A stretch of 64,000 nt of DNA, from assembly GCA_015059735.1 (NCBI GenBank), contig SUZX01000004.1:98844-162843 (forward strand). The letters run 5' to 3'. Each line of letters starts with the position of its first letter. The first letter of the stretch is position 1. Position numbers and translations under genes: made by a program. This DNA comes from Rikenellaceae bacterium. GTDB taxonomy: Bacteria > Bacteroidota > Bacteroidia > Bacteroidales > Rikenellaceae. The notes under the pieces were generated by a model, which had not been told where the DNA came from, did no database searches, and saw only the letters and a program-made list of their open reading frames with translations. Of the stretch, positions 34,916 through 45,475 are shown in pieces.

Positions 34916-34989
34916 AACGTTTTCTCATTTTTCAGGTGCAAAATAATTCGAATGCACCCATACTCACAATTTACAATGTTAATTTCCCA

Positions 34990-34997
34990 CAAAAATA
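34990..34997 (-). promoter_or_regulatory. Possible -7 box of the nitroreductase gene
   Basis: TATTTTTG on the minus strand lies 74 bases before the ATG at 34915, back to back with the dapF -7 box. No -33 TTG at the usual distance. Confidence 0.45.
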
Positions 34998-35019
34998 ACA
35001 AAACTTTTAGAAGTTTTCG

Positions 35020-35027
35020 TATTTTTG
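35020..35027 (+). promoter_or_regulatory. -7 box of dapF
   Basis: TATTTTTG lies 21 bases before the ATG at 35049, leaving a leader of about 15 bases. Confidence 0.6.
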
Positions 35028-35048
35028 TCTGCGATATCCCATTCTTCC

Positions 35049-35858
35049 ATGACACAGATTGCATTTACCAAATACGAAGGAGCCGGTAACGACTTCATTC
35101 TCATCGATAACCGTGAGGGAATTTTTACGCCCGATCCATCAATCATTGCCCGTCTTTGTGATCGACATTTTGGCATCGGAGCCGATGGACTGATGACTCT
35201 ATCATCGTGTGATACAGCTGACTGCACAATGCACTACTACAATGCCGACGGATCCGAAGGCGAAATGTGCGGCAATGGAGCCCGCTGTTTTACACTCTTT
35301 GCACATCACTTGGGAGTTTGTTCCGACGTATGCCATTTCGAAGCAACTGATGGCCCGCATACGGCTCATCTGTTGCAGGCTGACACCCGTTCGGGACAAA
35401 TCGAGTTGGGCATGATCAATGTTTCGGAGATTCGCACAGGCGAAGGCTGGTGGTTTCTCAACACGGGAGTTCCTCACTATGTGGAATTTGTCAAAGATGT
35501 CACCACCGTTGATGTGTTGTCCCGAGGGGCCGCCATTCGCTACGACTCGTCACGATTCCCGCAAGGGACCAATGTCAACTTTGTACAACTCCTCGATTCC
35601 GGAATTCTGCGAATGCGCACCTATGAACGAGGTGTAGAAAACGAAACATTGGCCTGCGGGACCGGCGCAACAGCAGCGGCATTGATTACTAACTATGCTC
35701 ATCAACACGAGGTAAACAAGTTCCGCATCGAAGTTTCCGGTGGCGAACTCACGGTCAAATTTACTCACCCGCAAAAGACACAAATCTATACCGAAATCCG
35801 ATTGACCGGTCCTGCTCGACGAGTCTATACCGGAGTAATCGACCTCGATAATCTTTAA
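35049..35858 (+). CDS. dapF: Diaminopimelate epimerase
   Basis: The 269-residue enzyme shows [16 protein letters not shown] at the start, the first active-site cysteine in [10 protein letters not shown] (near residue 77) and the second in [14 protein letters not shown] (near residue 205), an intact pair. It turns L,L- into meso-diaminopimelate for lysine and peptidoglycan. The ATG at 35049 is chosen because the upstream TTG start overlaps the -7 box. An alpha/beta hydrolase gene follows after 44 bases in the same direction. Confidence 0.95.
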   Translation: MTQIAFTKYEGAGNDFILIDNREGIFTPDPSIIARLCDRHFGIGADGLMTLSSCDTADCTMHYYNADGSEGEMCGNGARCFTLFAHHLGVCSDVCHFEATDGPHTAHLLQADTRSGQIELGMINVSEIRTGEGWWFLNTGVPHYVEFVKDVTTVDVLSRGAAIRYDSSRFPQGTNVNFVQLLDSGILRMRTYERGVENETLACGTGATAAALITNYAHQHEVNKFRIEVSGGELTVKFTHPQKTQIYTEIRLTGPARRVYTGVIDLDNL

Positions 35859-35902
35859 TTTTATCGACTCGCTCAACCGACACATTCGAAATAATTCCGA
35901 TT

Positions 35903-36715
35903 ATGATCGAAAAATTCATCATGGCAGGTTCCACGCCCCTGCATATATGCGACTCGCAGAAAGGCGACCGCTGTATCGTATTGTTACACGGCTATCTTGA
36001 ATCGTTGTTGGTTTGGGAGGATTTCGTCCCGTTACTATACAAACAGGTTCGTGTAGTCACCCTTGATCTCCCGGGACATGGTATCTCCACAATTGAAGGC
36101 ACAGAACATACGATGGAATTCCTTGCCGACACAGTGGTTGCGGGAATTCGCGCACTCGGGATCGAACATTGCACATTGGTAGGACACTCCATGGGTGGAT
36201 ATGTCGCATTGGCTTGTTGCGAACGCCACCCCACACTTCTCGACGGCCTTGTTCTACTCAGCTCCACGCCCAATGCCGACACGCCAGAAAAATCAGAGAA
36301 TCGCCGTCGAGAGATTGCATTGATACTAGCCGGCAAGAAAGAATTACTATCTCGCACAGCTCCTGCGGCCGGATTTGCCGAAGAAAATCGCAGACGTCTG
36401 CGTGACTATATCGAGGATCTTACCGAACAGGTGCTCATCACCGAAGACGAAGGAATCGTTGCACTGCTCAACGGAATGATCTCCCGCAAAGATCGCAACG
36501 AAATGTTGCATAACACCTCTGTTCCCCAACTCTTTCTCCTCGGTCGCAAAGATAATTATATCCCCATAGACGCTGCCGAAAAATTGGTTGCTGCTCATCC
36601 CCAAGCTCGTGTTGTGTGGCTTGAACATTCGGGACACATGGGATTTATAGAGGAGCCGGAAGTTTGCGCTTCGGCTCTGCTCGATTTCGCCAACAGCAAT
36701 ACCTCGCGATCGTAA
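35903..36715 (+). CDS. Alpha/beta-fold hydrolase
   Basis: The 270-residue cytoplasmic protein has the fold's early strand motif VLLHGYLES, the nucleophile elbow [13 protein letters not shown] (serine near 97) and a late [12 protein letters not shown] aspartate region. A final histidine lies in [13 protein letters not shown], giving a complete catalytic triad. No signal peptide is seen. It could be an esterase, lactonase or C-C hydrolase; the sequence alone does not decide. It probably shares the dapF transcript and is followed by a terminator. Confidence 0.85.
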   Translation: MIEKFIMAGSTPLHICDSQKGDRCIVLLHGYLESLLVWEDFVPLLYKQVRVVTLDLPGHGISTIEGTEHTMEFLADTVVAGIRALGIEHCTLVGHSMGGYVALACCERHPTLLDGLVLLSSTPNADTPEKSENRRREIALILAGKKELLSRTAPAAGFAEENRRRLRDYIEDLTEQVLITEDEGIVALLNGMISRKDRNEMLHNTSVPQLFLLGRKDNYIPIDAAEKLVAAHPQARVVWLEHSGHMGFIEEPEVCASALLDFANSNTSRS

Positions 36716-36749
36716 CTTAACAGAGTTTCATCATCTCGACATTCCCAAA

Positions 36750-36784
36750 AATAAGGAGTTCGTACTTCATACGAACTCCTTATT
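36750..36784. terminator. Bidirectional terminator between hydrolase and galK
   Basis: A perfect stem (AATAAGGAGTTCGTA with its complement) around a short loop lies between convergent genes. Confidence 0.85.
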
Positions 36785-36807
36785 CATTGATTATTAGAAC
36801 TATAAGA

Positions 36808-37941
36808 CTATTCCAAGCGACGAGCACCATCCGAGATAATCACATCGTAAATCATCGGCTCGTGACCATATTTCTCATTGAATTTGGCTTTGGCAGTAGC
36901 GATGAACGAATCGTAGAGTTCATCTTTCACCAAATTGATCGTGCAACCACCGAATCCGCCACCCATGATGCGCGAACCCGTTACACCACAAGCTTTGGCA
37001 ACCTCGGCCAAGAAATCCAACTCCTCGCACGATACTTCATAATCTTTTGACATACCCCAGTGTGTTTCGTACATACGGGCTCCGACAGTTTCGTAATCGC
37101 CTTTTTCAAGAGCTGCGCAAACATCCATCACACGCTGCTCCTCGCCAATGACATAACGGGCTCGTTTGTAATCCTCTTCCGAGATCTGATCTTTCACGGC
37201 ATCGAGTTGTTCCATCGTCGCTCCGCGCAGGAACTCTTGTCCCAATACCTTTGCAACACGCTCACACGATGCACGGCGGTCGTTATACGGCGATCCAACC
37301 AACGCGTGTTTCACACGCGAATCGACCAACACAAGTTTATATCCCTGAGGATCGAACGGGAAATACTCATACTCCAACGAGCGGCAATCAAGACGCATCA
37401 AGCATCCCTGTTTGCCAAAAACCGAGGCAAACTGATCCATGATACCACACTTCACACCGCAATAGTTATGCTCGGTGGATTGACCAATCTTAGCCAACTC
37501 AAATTTATCGATTCCGCAATTGTAAAGTTCGTTCAACGCAAAAGCAAATGTCGATTCCAACGCTGCCGATGAAGACATGCCGGCACCGAGAGGTACATCT
37601 CCGGAGAAAACGGTGTCGAAACCACCGATCTTACCGCCACGCTTTTGAATCTCACGGCAAACGCCGAAGATATAGTGGGCCCACGACTCGGCCGGTTTGT
37701 CCTCTTCGTTCAACCCGAATTCAGCTGACTCACCAAGATCAAAAGCGTAGGCACGCACCTTATCGGTACCATTAAGTTTTATTACTGCAACGATGCCTTT
37801 ATCTACGGCACCCGGGAAAACAAATCCTCCGTTATAATCCGTATGCTCACCGATCAAATTGATACGACCAGCAGAAGTATAAATCGAAAAATCGGAGCCG
37901 AAAAGTTCGGCAAATTTGGCTTTTACCGGTTCAACATTCAT
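36808..37941 (-). CDS. galK: Galactokinase
   Basis: The 377-residue GHMP-family kinase shows the galactokinase signature GRINLIGEHTDYNGGFVFP near residue 25, the ATP-binding loop VPLGAGMSSSAALE and the C-terminal GSRIMGGGFGGCTINLV. It phosphorylates galactose in the Leloir route. No galactose transporter, epimerase or transferase gene lies beside it. It is transcribed on the minus strand, just below the ribosomal cluster but separated from rplQ by a strong terminator. Confidence 0.95.
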   Translation of the reverse strand: MNVEPVKAKFAELFGSDFSIYTSAGRINLIGEHTDYNGGFVFPGAVDKGIVAVIKLNGTDKVRAYAFDLGESAEFGLNEEDKPAESWAHYIFGVCREIQKRGGKIGGFDTVFSGDVPLGAGMSSSAALESTFAFALNELYNCGIDKFELAKIGQSTEHNYCGVKCGIMDQFASVFGKQGCLMRLDCRSLEYEYFPFDPQGYKLVLVDSRVKHALVGSPYNDRRASCERVAKVLGQEFLRGATMEQLDAVKDQISEEDYKRARYVIGEEQRVMDVCAALEKGDYETVGARMYETHWGMSKDYEVSCEELDFLAEVAKACGVTGSRIMGGGFGGCTINLVKDELYDSFIATAKAKFNEKYGHEPMIYDVIISDGARRLE

Positions 37942-38033
37942 AAATAGATGATTTTTAAGGTTATAGTTATGCCCTCATCCAAAGATCGGGCTTTTTTGCT
38001 TTTCACAGATCAGCAAGAATCCGCTCCTCCAAA

Positions 38034-38082
38034 GACAAAAATCGGTACAAACGGCTACCATAGTAAGTCCGTTTGCACCGAT
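38034..38082 (-). terminator. Terminator of the ribosomal protein cluster
   Basis: On the minus strand a 14-base stem with one mismatch (ATCGGTGCAAACGG... with CCGTTTGTACCGAT) is followed directly by TTTTTGTC, 37 bases past rplQ. Confidence 0.85.
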
Positions 38083-38118
38083 CAAAAGCAAGCGATATAC
38101 TCTCGAAAAACGAGAAAT

Positions 38119-38718
38119 TTACATCTTCTTACCTACATTGGTTTTCTTGGCAACCTTCGGAGCAGCGACCTTGGCAGCAGTAGCTTTCGGAGCTTTGGGT
38201 GCCGCTTTCTTGGCCGGAGCCTTCTTAGCCTTAGCTTCTCCTTCGACAACAGTTGCCTCCTCTACGGCGTCGGTCGTCTTGGCCGAACTCTTGCGCGAAC
38301 GTCGCGTCTTGGGTTTAGCCTCCGAAGCTGCAGCCGGAGTAATACCGAGCGTATAAGCCTCGTTGAAATCAACGAACTCGATGATGCACATATCGGCAGC
38401 ATCGCCCAAGCGGAAGCCGGTTTTCAAAATACGGGTGTAGCCGCCCGGACGCTCAGCAATCTTCGGAGCAATGGTACGGAACAACTCCGTAACAGCCTCT
38501 TTCTGTTTGAGGTACGAGAAAACTACGCGGCGCGAGTGCGTGGTGTCCTCTTTCGATTTGGTTACAAGAGGCTCTACGAACTGGCGCACGGCCTTGGCTT
38601 TCGCAACGGTCGTCTCGATACGCTTGTGAAGGATCAACGACGAAGCCATGTTCGAAAGCAATGCCTTGCGGTGTCCCGCTTGGCGGCCGAGGTGGTTATA
38701 ATTTTTGTTGTGTCTCAT
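38119..38718 (-). CDS. rplQ: 50S ribosomal protein L17 with long basic tail
   Basis: The 199-residue protein has the L17 core in about residues 1-115 ([49 protein letters not shown]). A tail of about 80 residues follows, rich in Lys, Ala and Pro ([17 protein letters not shown] type), well beyond the usual 120 or so residues. Such tails occur in Bacteroidota L17. It is the last gene of the cluster, 64 bases after rpoA, before the terminator. Confidence 0.96.
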   Translation of the reverse strand: MRHNKNYNHLGRQAGHRKALLSNMASSLILHKRIETTVAKAKAVRQFVEPLVTKSKEDTTHSRRVVFSYLKQKEAVTELFRTIAPKIAERPGGYTRILKTGFRLGDAADMCIIEFVDFNEAYTLGITPAAASEAKPKTRRSRKSSAKTTDAVEEATVVEGEAKAKKAPAKKAAPKAPKATAAKVAAPKVAKKTNVGKKM

Positions 38719-38782
38719 AATTATCGTGAGTTCAAAAGAACTCGGGACTTTTGTGATTTACTAAATTTACGGTTAGTGGAGA

Positions 38783-39775
38783 TTAGTCTTTATCCAGTTT
38801 ATAGATCGAGACATCCATGCCGAATTTCAGATTCAAAGAGGAAAGCAACTCATCAAGCTCCGTGAGCGACTTCTTACCGAAATTGCGGAATTTCAGCAGG
38901 TCGGTACGGTTCAACTTCACAAGATCACCCACTGTATCTACGTCGGCAGCTTTCAAGCAATTCAGAGCACGAACCGAAAGATCCTGATCCGAAAGTTTGG
39001 TTTTCAGCAACTGACGCATGTGCAGTATATCCTCGTCGAACTCCTCGGCACCATTGGTATCCTCCATATTCACGGTGATCTTCTCGTCGGAGAAGAGCAT
39101 GAAATGCTGGATAAGGATCTTGGCAGCCTCTTTGAGTGCCTCCTTAGGATGAATGGACCCGTCGGTAGTTATTTCCAAATTCAACTTCTCATAGTCGGTC
39201 TTCTGCTCGACACGGTAGTTCTCGATCGAATATTTCACGTTTTTAATCGGCGTAAAAATCGAATCGATGGGTAACGTACCGAACTCGCAATCAACTGGGG
39301 TATTCTCCTCGGCAGGTACATAGCCTCGGCCTTTACCGATGGTCAACGTAAACTGCATCTTCGTACCCGGAGCCAATCGGCAGATCACCAATTCGGGATT
39401 GAGCACCTTGAAGAACGACAGATAGTTCGAGATATATCCGGCAGTCAGCTCCGTCACACCCGCAACGTTAATGGAAACCTTCTCGGCATCCTGATTATCG
39501 ACTGTGCGGATGAAACGAACCTGTTTCAGATTGAGGATGATGTTCAACATATCCTCCATCACGCCGGGAATGGCGGCAAACTCGTGGTCGACACCGGCGA
39601 CCTTGACCGTCGTGATTGCATAACCTTCAAGCGAAGAGAGCAAGATACGACGCAAGGCATTACCGACAGTCATGCCGAAGCCCGGCTCCAACGGACGGAA
39701 TTCGAATTTTCCGAACGACGGGGTGGACTCGAGCATAATAACCTTTTCAGGTTTCTGGAATGCTAATATTGCCAT
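38783..39775 (-). CDS. rpoA: RNA polymerase alpha subunit
   Basis: The 330-residue protein has the N-terminal dimerisation domain (about 1-230; [22 protein letters not shown] type motif) and the C-terminal domain (about 255-330; [35 protein letters not shown]) that contacts upstream promoter DNA and regulators. It assembles core RNA polymerase. It lies between rpsD and rplQ, the usual alpha-operon order. Confidence 0.98.
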   Translation of the reverse strand: MAILAFQKPEKVIMLESTPSFGKFEFRPLEPGFGMTVGNALRRILLSSLEGYAITTVKVAGVDHEFAAIPGVMEDMLNIILNLKQVRFIRTVDNQDAEKVSINVAGVTELTAGYISNYLSFFKVLNPELVICRLAPGTKMQFTLTIGKGRGYVPAEENTPVDCEFGTLPIDSIFTPIKNVKYSIENYRVEQKTDYEKLNLEITTDGSIHPKEALKEAAKILIQHFMLFSDEKITVNMEDTNGAEEFDEDILHMRQLLKTKLSDQDLSVRALNCLKAADVDTVGDLVKLNRTDLLKFRNFGKKSLTELDELLSSLNLKFGMDVSIYKLDKD

Positions 39776-39798
39776 AAATAAATTGTGAATTTTAATTA

Positions 39799-40404
39799 CT
39801 ACTTCGAGTACAACTCGACGATAAGCTGCTCTTTGATGTTCTCCGGAATCTCCTCACGCTCGGGCTTCTGCAAGAACTTGCCACTCATCGAAGCATTGTC
39901 CCATTCAAGCCAAGCATAGCGACTCTTCGATCCGGTCAGCGATGCAGTGATCACTTCGAGACTCTTCGACTTCTCTCGAACCGATACAACATCACCCACG
40001 CGCAACGAGTACGACGGAATGTTAACGACGTTGCCGTTGACGCAAATGTGGCAGTGCGAAACGAGCTGACGTGCAGCGGCACGCGTCGGGGCGATACCCA
40101 AACGATATACCACGTTGTCCAAACGGCACTCCAAGAGTTTCAACAGGTTCTCACCCGTAATACCACCCATGCGAGCAGCCTGCTCGTAAGTGCGCGAGAA
40201 CTGCTTCTCCAAAAGGCCATAAGTATATTTGGCTTTCTGCTTCTCGCTCAACTGCGTACCATACTCCGACACCTTCTTGCGTTTGCGCATCAAGCCGTGC
40301 TGTCCGGGAGGATAGTTGCGCTTCTCGAGCACTTTGTCAGCACCGTAAATAGCTTCGCCAAACTTTCTGGCGATCTTAGATTTTGGTCCTATGTATTTTC
40401 CCAT
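39799..40404 (-). CDS. rpsD: 30S ribosomal protein S4
   Basis: The 201-residue protein shows the S4 start [12 protein letters not shown] and the S4 RNA-binding domain ([29 protein letters not shown]). The CxxxC-type zinc site of some S4 proteins is absent. S4 starts 30S assembly and, in many bacteria, represses its own operon. Confidence 0.97.
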   Translation of the reverse strand: MGKYIGPKSKIARKFGEAIYGADKVLEKRNYPPGQHGLMRKRKKVSEYGTQLSEKQKAKYTYGLLEKQFSRTYEQAARMGGITGENLLKLLECRLDNVVYRLGIAPTRAAARQLVSHCHICVNGNVVNIPSYSLRVGDVVSVREKSKSLEVITASLTGSKSRYAWLEWDNASMSGKFLQKPEREEIPENIKEQLIVELYSK

Positions 40405-40453
40405 TGTATTAACGTATTAAATAGTTGATGATTCTCCTTAATCTACGACGAAA

Positions 40454-40843
40454 TTATACACGACGGCGATTAGGAGCACGGCAACCGTTGTGTGGCAGCG
40501 GAGTAACATCGATGATCTCCATTACTTCGATACCAGCACCATGAATCGTACGAACGGCAGACTCACGACCTGCGCCCGGACCCTTGACATACACCTTGAC
40601 CTTACGCAGACCCATGTCATAAGCAACTTTGGCGCAATCGGCCGAAGCGGTCTGAGCGGCATAAGGAGTATTCTTCTTCGAACCACGGAAACCCATCTTA
40701 CCGGCCGACGACCAGCTGATGACGTCACCTACCTCGTTGGTAATGGTGATGATCACGTTGTTAAACGTGGAGTGCACATAGGCATTGCCCAAAGCACCAA
40801 CCTTAACAACCTTTTTCTTAACTGTTCCAGTTTTCTTTGCCAT
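40454..40843 (-). CDS. rpsK: 30S ribosomal protein S11
   Basis: The 129-residue protein shows [40 protein letters not shown] and the C-terminal [18 protein letters not shown]. It sits on the 30S platform near the E site. It lies 13 bases after rpsM and 49 bases before rpsD. Confidence 0.98.
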   Translation of the reverse strand: MAKKTGTVKKKVVKVGALGNAYVHSTFNNVIITITNEVGDVISWSSAGKMGFRGSKKNTPYAAQTASADCAKVAYDMGLRKVKVYVKGPGAGRESAVRTIHGAGIEVMEIIDVTPLPHNGCRAPNRRRV

Positions 40844-40856
40844 AATTCTCTAAAGA

Positions 40857-41237
40857 TTACTTTGTTGCCTTTTTCTTGTTTGCGACAGTCTTCTTCTTAC
40901 CCTTACGTGTACGGGCGTTGTTCTTGGTCGATTGACCACGAACCGGAAGACCCAGACGGTGACGGATACCACGATAACAACCGATATCCATCAGGCGTTT
41001 GATATTTAACTGAACAACCGAGCGGCACTCGCCTTCGACCTTGATGCCCATTTCGGCAATCGTGGAACGAATAGCACCAACCTGCTCATCCGACCAGTCT
41101 TGAACTTTGAGGTCATAGCTGATGCCAGCCTCATCGAGAATCTTGCGAGCCGTAGAGCGACCGATACCATAAATGTAGGTCAGGCCGATCTCGCCTCTTT
41201 TGTTTTTCGGTAAATCTACACCGACAATACGTGCCAT
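40857..41237 (-). CDS. rpsM: 30S ribosomal protein S13
   Basis: The 126-residue protein shows [25 protein letters not shown], then [22 protein letters not shown] and a Lys-rich end. S13 forms bridges to the large subunit and contacts P-site tRNA. It follows rpmJ in the usual order. Confidence 0.98.
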   Translation of the reverse strand: MARIVGVDLPKNKRGEIGLTYIYGIGRSTARKILDEAGISYDLKVQDWSDEQVGAIRSTIAEMGIKVEGECRSVVQLNIKRLMDIGCYRGIRHRLGLPVRGQSTKNNARTRKGKKKTVANKKKATK

Positions 41238-41274
41238 ATAAATTCTTTTACTTTTTTACTAATCGTTAAAAACA

Positions 41275-41391
41275 CTATCCCTGGCGCATTTTGAACTTGG
41301 GATTCTTCTTGCAAATGACGTAGAGCTTGCCTTTACGCTTTACAATCTTGCAATCCTCGCTTCTTTTCTTGATGGATGCTTTTACTTTCAT
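41275..41391 (-). CDS. rpmJ: 50S ribosomal protein L36 (altered zinc site)
   Basis: A 38-residue open frame on the minus strand begins ATG at 41391 and reads [17 protein letters not shown]...[16 protein letters not shown]. This is clearly L36. Of the usual zinc ligands Cys11, Cys14, Cys27 and His33, only Cys14 and Cys27 remain; positions 11 and 33 are Ser and Phe. It therefore probably does not hold zinc. It lies between infA and rpsM, 19 bases after infA. Confidence 0.95.
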   Translation of the reverse strand: MKVKASIKKRSEDCKIVKRKGKLYVICKKNPKFKMRQG

Positions 41392-41410
41392 GATTTCAAG
41401 CAATCTAATG

Positions 41411-41629
41411 TTATTTGTACCGGAAAGATATACGGCCCTTCGTCAAATCGTAGGGCGTCATCTCTACTTTTACTTTATCCCCGGGAAGGATCTTGATATA
41501 GTGCATGCGCATCTTTCCGGAGATGTGGGCGGTTAAGATGTGACCGTTGTCCAGTTCAACACGAAACATCGCATTGGAAAGGGCTTCGATAATCGTACCA
41601 TCCCGTTCGATAGCAGCTTGTTTTGCCAT
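41411..41629 (-). CDS. infA: Translation initiation factor IF-1
   Basis: The 72-residue S1-fold protein shows [35 protein letters not shown] and the end [14 protein letters not shown]. It binds the 30S A site during initiation. The ATG at 41629 gives the family's exact length; the upstream start at 41656 is not needed. It follows map by 68 bases. Confidence 0.98.
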   Translation of the reverse strand: MAKQAAIERDGTIIEALSNAMFRVELDNGHILTAHISGKMRMHYIKILPGDKVKVEMTPYDLTKGRISFRYK

Positions 41630-41697
41630 AGAGTTTTTAATTGTGGGCTTATGCACATCCTCGATTTATCAGTAACGAGGTAGCACATACAATCGCC

Positions 41698-42474
41698 TTA
41701 ATTATTAATTGCTTCTTCGATAATACTGAAATCTGTCAACACATCGGGACCGCCTTTACGTATTGCTACGGCGAACTCAAAGTGTGCCGCAGGTTTGCGA
41801 TCACGTGTGCGAACCGTCCAACCATCCCTTTCGAATACCACCGCTCGGCCTCCCATGTTGATCATGGGTTCGATACAGATGACCATACCCTCTTTCAAGA
41901 GGGGGCCTCTGCCTCGTGCTCCATAGTTGGGAACTCCCGGGTCTTCGTGCATTTTTCGACCCACACCGTGTCCCTCCAACTCACGGACCACGCCATAACC
42001 GAAACTTTCGGCATACTCCTGCACAGCTGCCGACACATCGCCTACGCGGTTGCCAGCCTTTGCCTGTGCTGTACCTTTATAAAGAGCCTCTTTGGTGACC
42101 TCCATCAGTTGCTTAACTTCCCCGGCAACCTCTCCAACGGCAAACGTATATGCCGAATCACCAACAAACCCCTTCATAAATGTACCACAATCGACCGAAA
42201 CGATGTCGCCCTCTTGGAGGACACATTTCGTGGATGGGATACCATGAACTACCTGTTCGTTAACCGAAATACATAACGAAGCGGGAAATCCCTGATACCC
42301 GAGGAATGCAGGAACTGCTCCATGCGACCGGATGAACTCCTCGGCAATGCGATCCAACTCTTTGGTCGTGACGCCCGGCCGAATGTGGCGACCCACCTCG
42401 GCCAGCGTCTTCGACACCAAAATATTGTTCTCGCGGAGCAACTCAATCTCCTCGTCTGTTTTCAGAAAAATCAT
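41698..42474 (-). CDS. map: Type I methionine aminopeptidase
   Basis: The 258-residue enzyme shows SVDCGTFMKGFVGDSAYTF, which supplies two metal-binding aspartates, EGHGVGRKMHEDP with the metal histidine, and the late glutamates in VICIEPMI and the C-terminal FEFAV-type motif. It removes the starter methionine from new proteins. Its place between secY and infA is the usual spc-operon order. Confidence 0.97.
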   Translation of the reverse strand: MIFLKTDEEIELLRENNILVSKTLAEVGRHIRPGVTTKELDRIAEEFIRSHGAVPAFLGYQGFPASLCISVNEQVVHGIPSTKCVLQEGDIVSVDCGTFMKGFVGDSAYTFAVGEVAGEVKQLMEVTKEALYKGTAQAKAGNRVGDVSAAVQEYAESFGYGVVRELEGHGVGRKMHEDPGVPNYGARGRGPLLKEGMVICIEPMINMGGRAVVFERDGWTVRTRDRKPAAHFEFAVAIRKGGPDVLTDFSIIEEAINN

Positions 42475-42506
42475 TTTCGTCCAAGCAACTCTTCGGAAAA
42501 CCCAGA

Positions 42507-43883
42507 TTAATGACGACCTTGGATGCGACCGGTCTTCATGAGACCATCGTAGTGACGCATCAACAGGTAGCTCTCTATCTGTTTAAGAGTATCGAGTACC
42601 ACACCAACCATGATCAGCAACGAGGTTCCACCATAAAAATAGGCGAACGATTGCTGAATACCCAAGAACTTCATTGCCAAAGCGGGCATGATAGCTACAA
42701 TAGCAAGGAAGAATGATCCCGGGAGAGTGATACGCGTCATGATGGAGTCGATGTAGCTCACGGTCTGCTTACCCGGTTTCACTCCCGGGATGAAGCCGCC
42801 GTTACGCTTCATGTCATCGGCCATCATTTGAGGATTGACGATAATCGCTGTGTAGAAGTAGGTGAAAGCGATTACCAACACGGCCAACGTGAAGTTGTAC
42901 CAGAAGCCGGTCATCGTGCTGAAAGCAGCAGCGAAAGCCGTTCCTGTAAACAACGCCGGAATAAACATCAGAGCCTGAGCGAAGATGATAGGCATCACAT
43001 TCGCAGCATTCATCTTCAACGGGATGTACTGACGCACACCGCCGTATTGTTTATTGCCGACAATACGTTTGGCATACTGCACAGGTACCTTGCGGACTGC
43101 CTGTACGAGGGCGATCGTCGCCATGAAGACGAAGAACAAGAGCACCAACTCAACGATCAACATGATCGCACTACCGGTAGCTGTCTGGAAGCGCGCATTG
43201 ATCTCAGCCAAAAGCGCATGAGGCAGACGTGCAACGATACCGATCATAATGATCAAGGAGATACCGTTACCGATACCCTTGTCGGTGATCTTCTCGCCAA
43301 GCCACATGATAAACATGGTACCGGCGATAAGGATCGTCGTCATGAGGCAGACGGTGCCAAAAGAGTTGCCATAGACGAAAGCAGTGGGGACCTGATGGTA
43401 CAGGTTGGCGATATATGCCGGTCCCTGTAACAGCAGAACTCCGATCGTAAGGAAACGAGTCCACTGGTTCATCTTACGGCGGCCGCTTTCACCCTCTTTC
43501 TGCATTTTCTGGAAATACGGGATCATCATACCCATAAGTTGGATGATGATCGAAGCGGTGATATACGGCATGACTCCGAGAGCAAAAATTGCAGCATTGC
43601 CAAATGCACCACCAGAGAAGACATCCAAAAGGCCCAAAAGACCATTGCCTTCCACCTGATTGGCATATGCCGACCCCTCACCCAGAACGTTGGGATCGAT
43701 ACCCGGAATCACCACGAAACTACCCAAACGATAGATCAAAAGCAAACCGATCGTATAGATGATACGATTGCGGAGCTCTTCGATCTTATAGATGTTTTTG
43801 AGCGTTTCTACCAATTTCTTGTTGGTCGCCAAAAGAGCAATTATCACCAAAAAGACGATACCAACAACGAGATACTGATTCAT
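42507..43883 (-). CDS. secY: Protein translocase subunit SecY
   Basis: The 458-residue inner-membrane protein has ten predicted helices. Motifs include RLGSFVVIPGIDP near the start, ALGVMPYITASIIIQLM, the helix 4-5 region with GIGNGISLIIM, and VNPQMMADDMKRNGGFIPG near the lateral gate. It forms the channel through which signal-peptide proteins are exported. It lies 21 bases after rplO. Confidence 0.98.
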   Translation of the reverse strand: MNQYLVVGIVFLVIIALLATNKKLVETLKNIYKIEELRNRIIYTIGLLLIYRLGSFVVIPGIDPNVLGEGSAYANQVEGNGLLGLLDVFSGGAFGNAAIFALGVMPYITASIIIQLMGMMIPYFQKMQKEGESGRRKMNQWTRFLTIGVLLLQGPAYIANLYHQVPTAFVYGNSFGTVCLMTTILIAGTMFIMWLGEKITDKGIGNGISLIIMIGIVARLPHALLAEINARFQTATGSAIMLIVELVLLFFVFMATIALVQAVRKVPVQYAKRIVGNKQYGGVRQYIPLKMNAANVMPIIFAQALMFIPALFTGTAFAAAFSTMTGFWYNFTLAVLVIAFTYFYTAIIVNPQMMADDMKRNGGFIPGVKPGKQTVSYIDSIMTRITLPGSFFLAIVAIMPALAMKFLGIQQSFAYFYGGTSLLIMVGVVLDTLKQIESYLLMRHYDGLMKTGRIQGRH

Positions 43884-43904
43884 AATTTTCTATTGTTGAG
43901 GGTC

Positions 43905-44351
43905 CTACATTTTTTCGATGCTACCACCAGCAGCCGTAATGGCAGCCTCGGCGCTCTTCGAGAATGCGTGGGCCTTGACAGCAAGAGCCTTGGTAATTGC
44001 ACCGTTGCCCAAGATCTTCACCTTGTCGTTCGACGAGATAAAACCGGCAGCAATCAAAGTCTCAACCGAGATTTCGGCAAGCGACTTTTTAGCAGCCAAC
44101 TCTTCGAGGGTCGAAAGGTTGATAGCCTTGAACTCGACACGCTTCAAGTTGGTAAAACCGAATTTGGGAAGACGACGTTGAAGAGGCATCTGACCGCCCT
44201 CGAAACCGAGTTTACGCGAATAGCCCGAACGCGACTGAGCACCTTTGTGACCACGTGTAGCCGTACCACCGTGTCCCGAACCGGCACCGCGGCCGATACG
44301 TTTGTCGTGGTGCGTAGAACCCTTTGCGGGTTTAAGATTATTGAGTTCCAT
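43905..44351 (-). CDS. rplO: 50S ribosomal protein L15
   Basis: The 148-residue protein shows the glycine-rich start KRIGRGAGSGHGGTATRGHKG and GFEGGQMPLQRRLPKFGF. It is a late-assembling large-subunit protein. It follows rpmD by 27 bases. Confidence 0.98.
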   Translation of the reverse strand: MELNNLKPAKGSTHHDKRIGRGAGSGHGGTATRGHKGAQSRSGYSRKLGFEGGQMPLQRRLPKFGFTNLKRVEFKAINLSTLEELAAKKSLAEISVETLIAAGFISSNDKVKILGNGAITKALAVKAHAFSKSAEAAITAAGGSIEKM

Positions 44352-44378
44352 TCTTAAAAAATCCGTTAGCAGTTAAAC

Positions 44379-44561
44379 TTATTTAACCTCCTCGACCTTA
44401 ACGAGGTGCTTAACACGCTCGATCATACCTTTAATGATAACCGAATCGTCGTGCTCAACGCTCGCGTTGATTCGTTTCAGGCCCAGAGCATCGAGATTAC
44501 GGCACTGACGCTCCGTTGCGCCGATGCGACTTTTGATCTGGGTGATTTTCAATCTTGCCAT
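44379..44561 (-). CDS. rpmD: 50S ribosomal protein L30
   Basis: The 60-residue protein reads ARLKITQIKSRIGATERQ and NLDALGLKRINASVEH, typical of bacterial L30. It lies 12 bases after rpsE. Confidence 0.97.
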   Translation of the reverse strand: MARLKITQIKSRIGATERQCRNLDALGLKRINASVEHDDSVIIKGMIERVKHLVKVEEVK

Positions 44562-44573
44562 TTGAATCTGTTA

Positions 44574-45092
44574 TTAACCGTTAAACACTTTTGTCATCGA
44601 AATACCGCGCAGGCGAGCAATGCTGTGGGCATCACGCAACTCACAGAGAGCACCGATCGTAGCCTTCACGAGGTTGTGGGGGTTCGACGAGCCCTTGCTC
44701 TTGGCAAGCACGTTTTTGATACCTACCGACTCCAAAACGGCACGCATAGCACCACCGGCGATAATACCGGTACCGGGAGCGGCGGGGCGGATCATAACAA
44801 CCGAACCACCATAACGAAGTTCTTGTTTGTGAGGAATGGTACCGTTGATAACCGGAATCTTCACCAAGTTCTTCTTGGCATCCTCTACGCCTTTGGCAAT
44901 GGCGGCCTGAACCTCCGAAGCCTTACCCAGACCATAGCCCACAACACCGTCTTCGTTACCTACAACGACGATAGCCGAGAAACTGAATGTGCGACCTCCC
45001 TTAGTTACTTTCGTAACACGCTGAATGCTCACAAGTCTATCTTTGAGTTCAAGGTCGCTGGTGCGTACTTTCTTTATATTGGTATTTGACAT
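44574..45092 (-). CDS. rpsE: 30S ribosomal protein S5
   Basis: The 172-residue protein has the S5 double-stranded RNA-binding part ([41 protein letters not shown]) and the C-terminal domain with [20 protein letters not shown]5 guards decoding accuracy. It follows rplR by 5 bases. Confidence 0.98.
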   Translation of the reverse strand: MSNTNIKKVRTSDLELKDRLVSIQRVTKVTKGGRTFSFSAIVVVGNEDGVVGYGLGKASEVQAAIAKGVEDAKKNLVKIPVINGTIPHKQELRYGGSVVMIRPAAPGTGIIAGGAMRAVLESVGIKNVLAKSKGSSNPHNLVKATIGALCELRDAHSIARLRGISMTKVFNG

Positions 45093-45097
45093 AACGC

Positions 45098-45460
45098 TTA
45101 GAATTTAAGACCGCCTTCGCGTGCAGCTTCGGCCAACTGTTTAACTCGTCCATGATACAGGTAGCCGTTGCGGTCAAACGCTACGGTCGAAATACCTTTG
45201 GCTGCGGCACGCTCTGCGGCCAACTTACCAACCAAAGCAGCAACTTCGCACTTGTTCTTGCCTGCGGCAGCCTCGGCAACCTCCTTATCCAACGAGGAAG
45301 CGGCAGCGAGTGTTACGCCAGCGAGGTCGTCGATGAACTGTACATAGATCTGCTTGTTGCTACGGAACACCGTCATACGAGGCTGCTCGGCAGTACCGTT
45401 TACGATCTTGCGGATACGCATCTTGATCCGCTCTCTTCTTTCTATCTTGTTCAGTGACAT
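45098..45460 (-). CDS. rplR: 50S ribosomal protein L18
   Basis: The 120-residue protein shows [21 protein letters not shown] and the end [24 protein letters not shown]18 binds 5S rRNA with L5. It lies between rplF and rpsE. Confidence 0.97.
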   Translation of the reverse strand: MSLNKIERRERIKMRIRKIVNGTAEQPRMTVFRSNKQIYVQFIDDLAGVTLAAASSLDKEVAEAAAGKNKCEVAALVGKLAAERAAAKGISTVAFDRNGYLYHGRVKQLAEAAREGGLKF

Positions 45461-45475
45461 AATTCAGACTATTTA

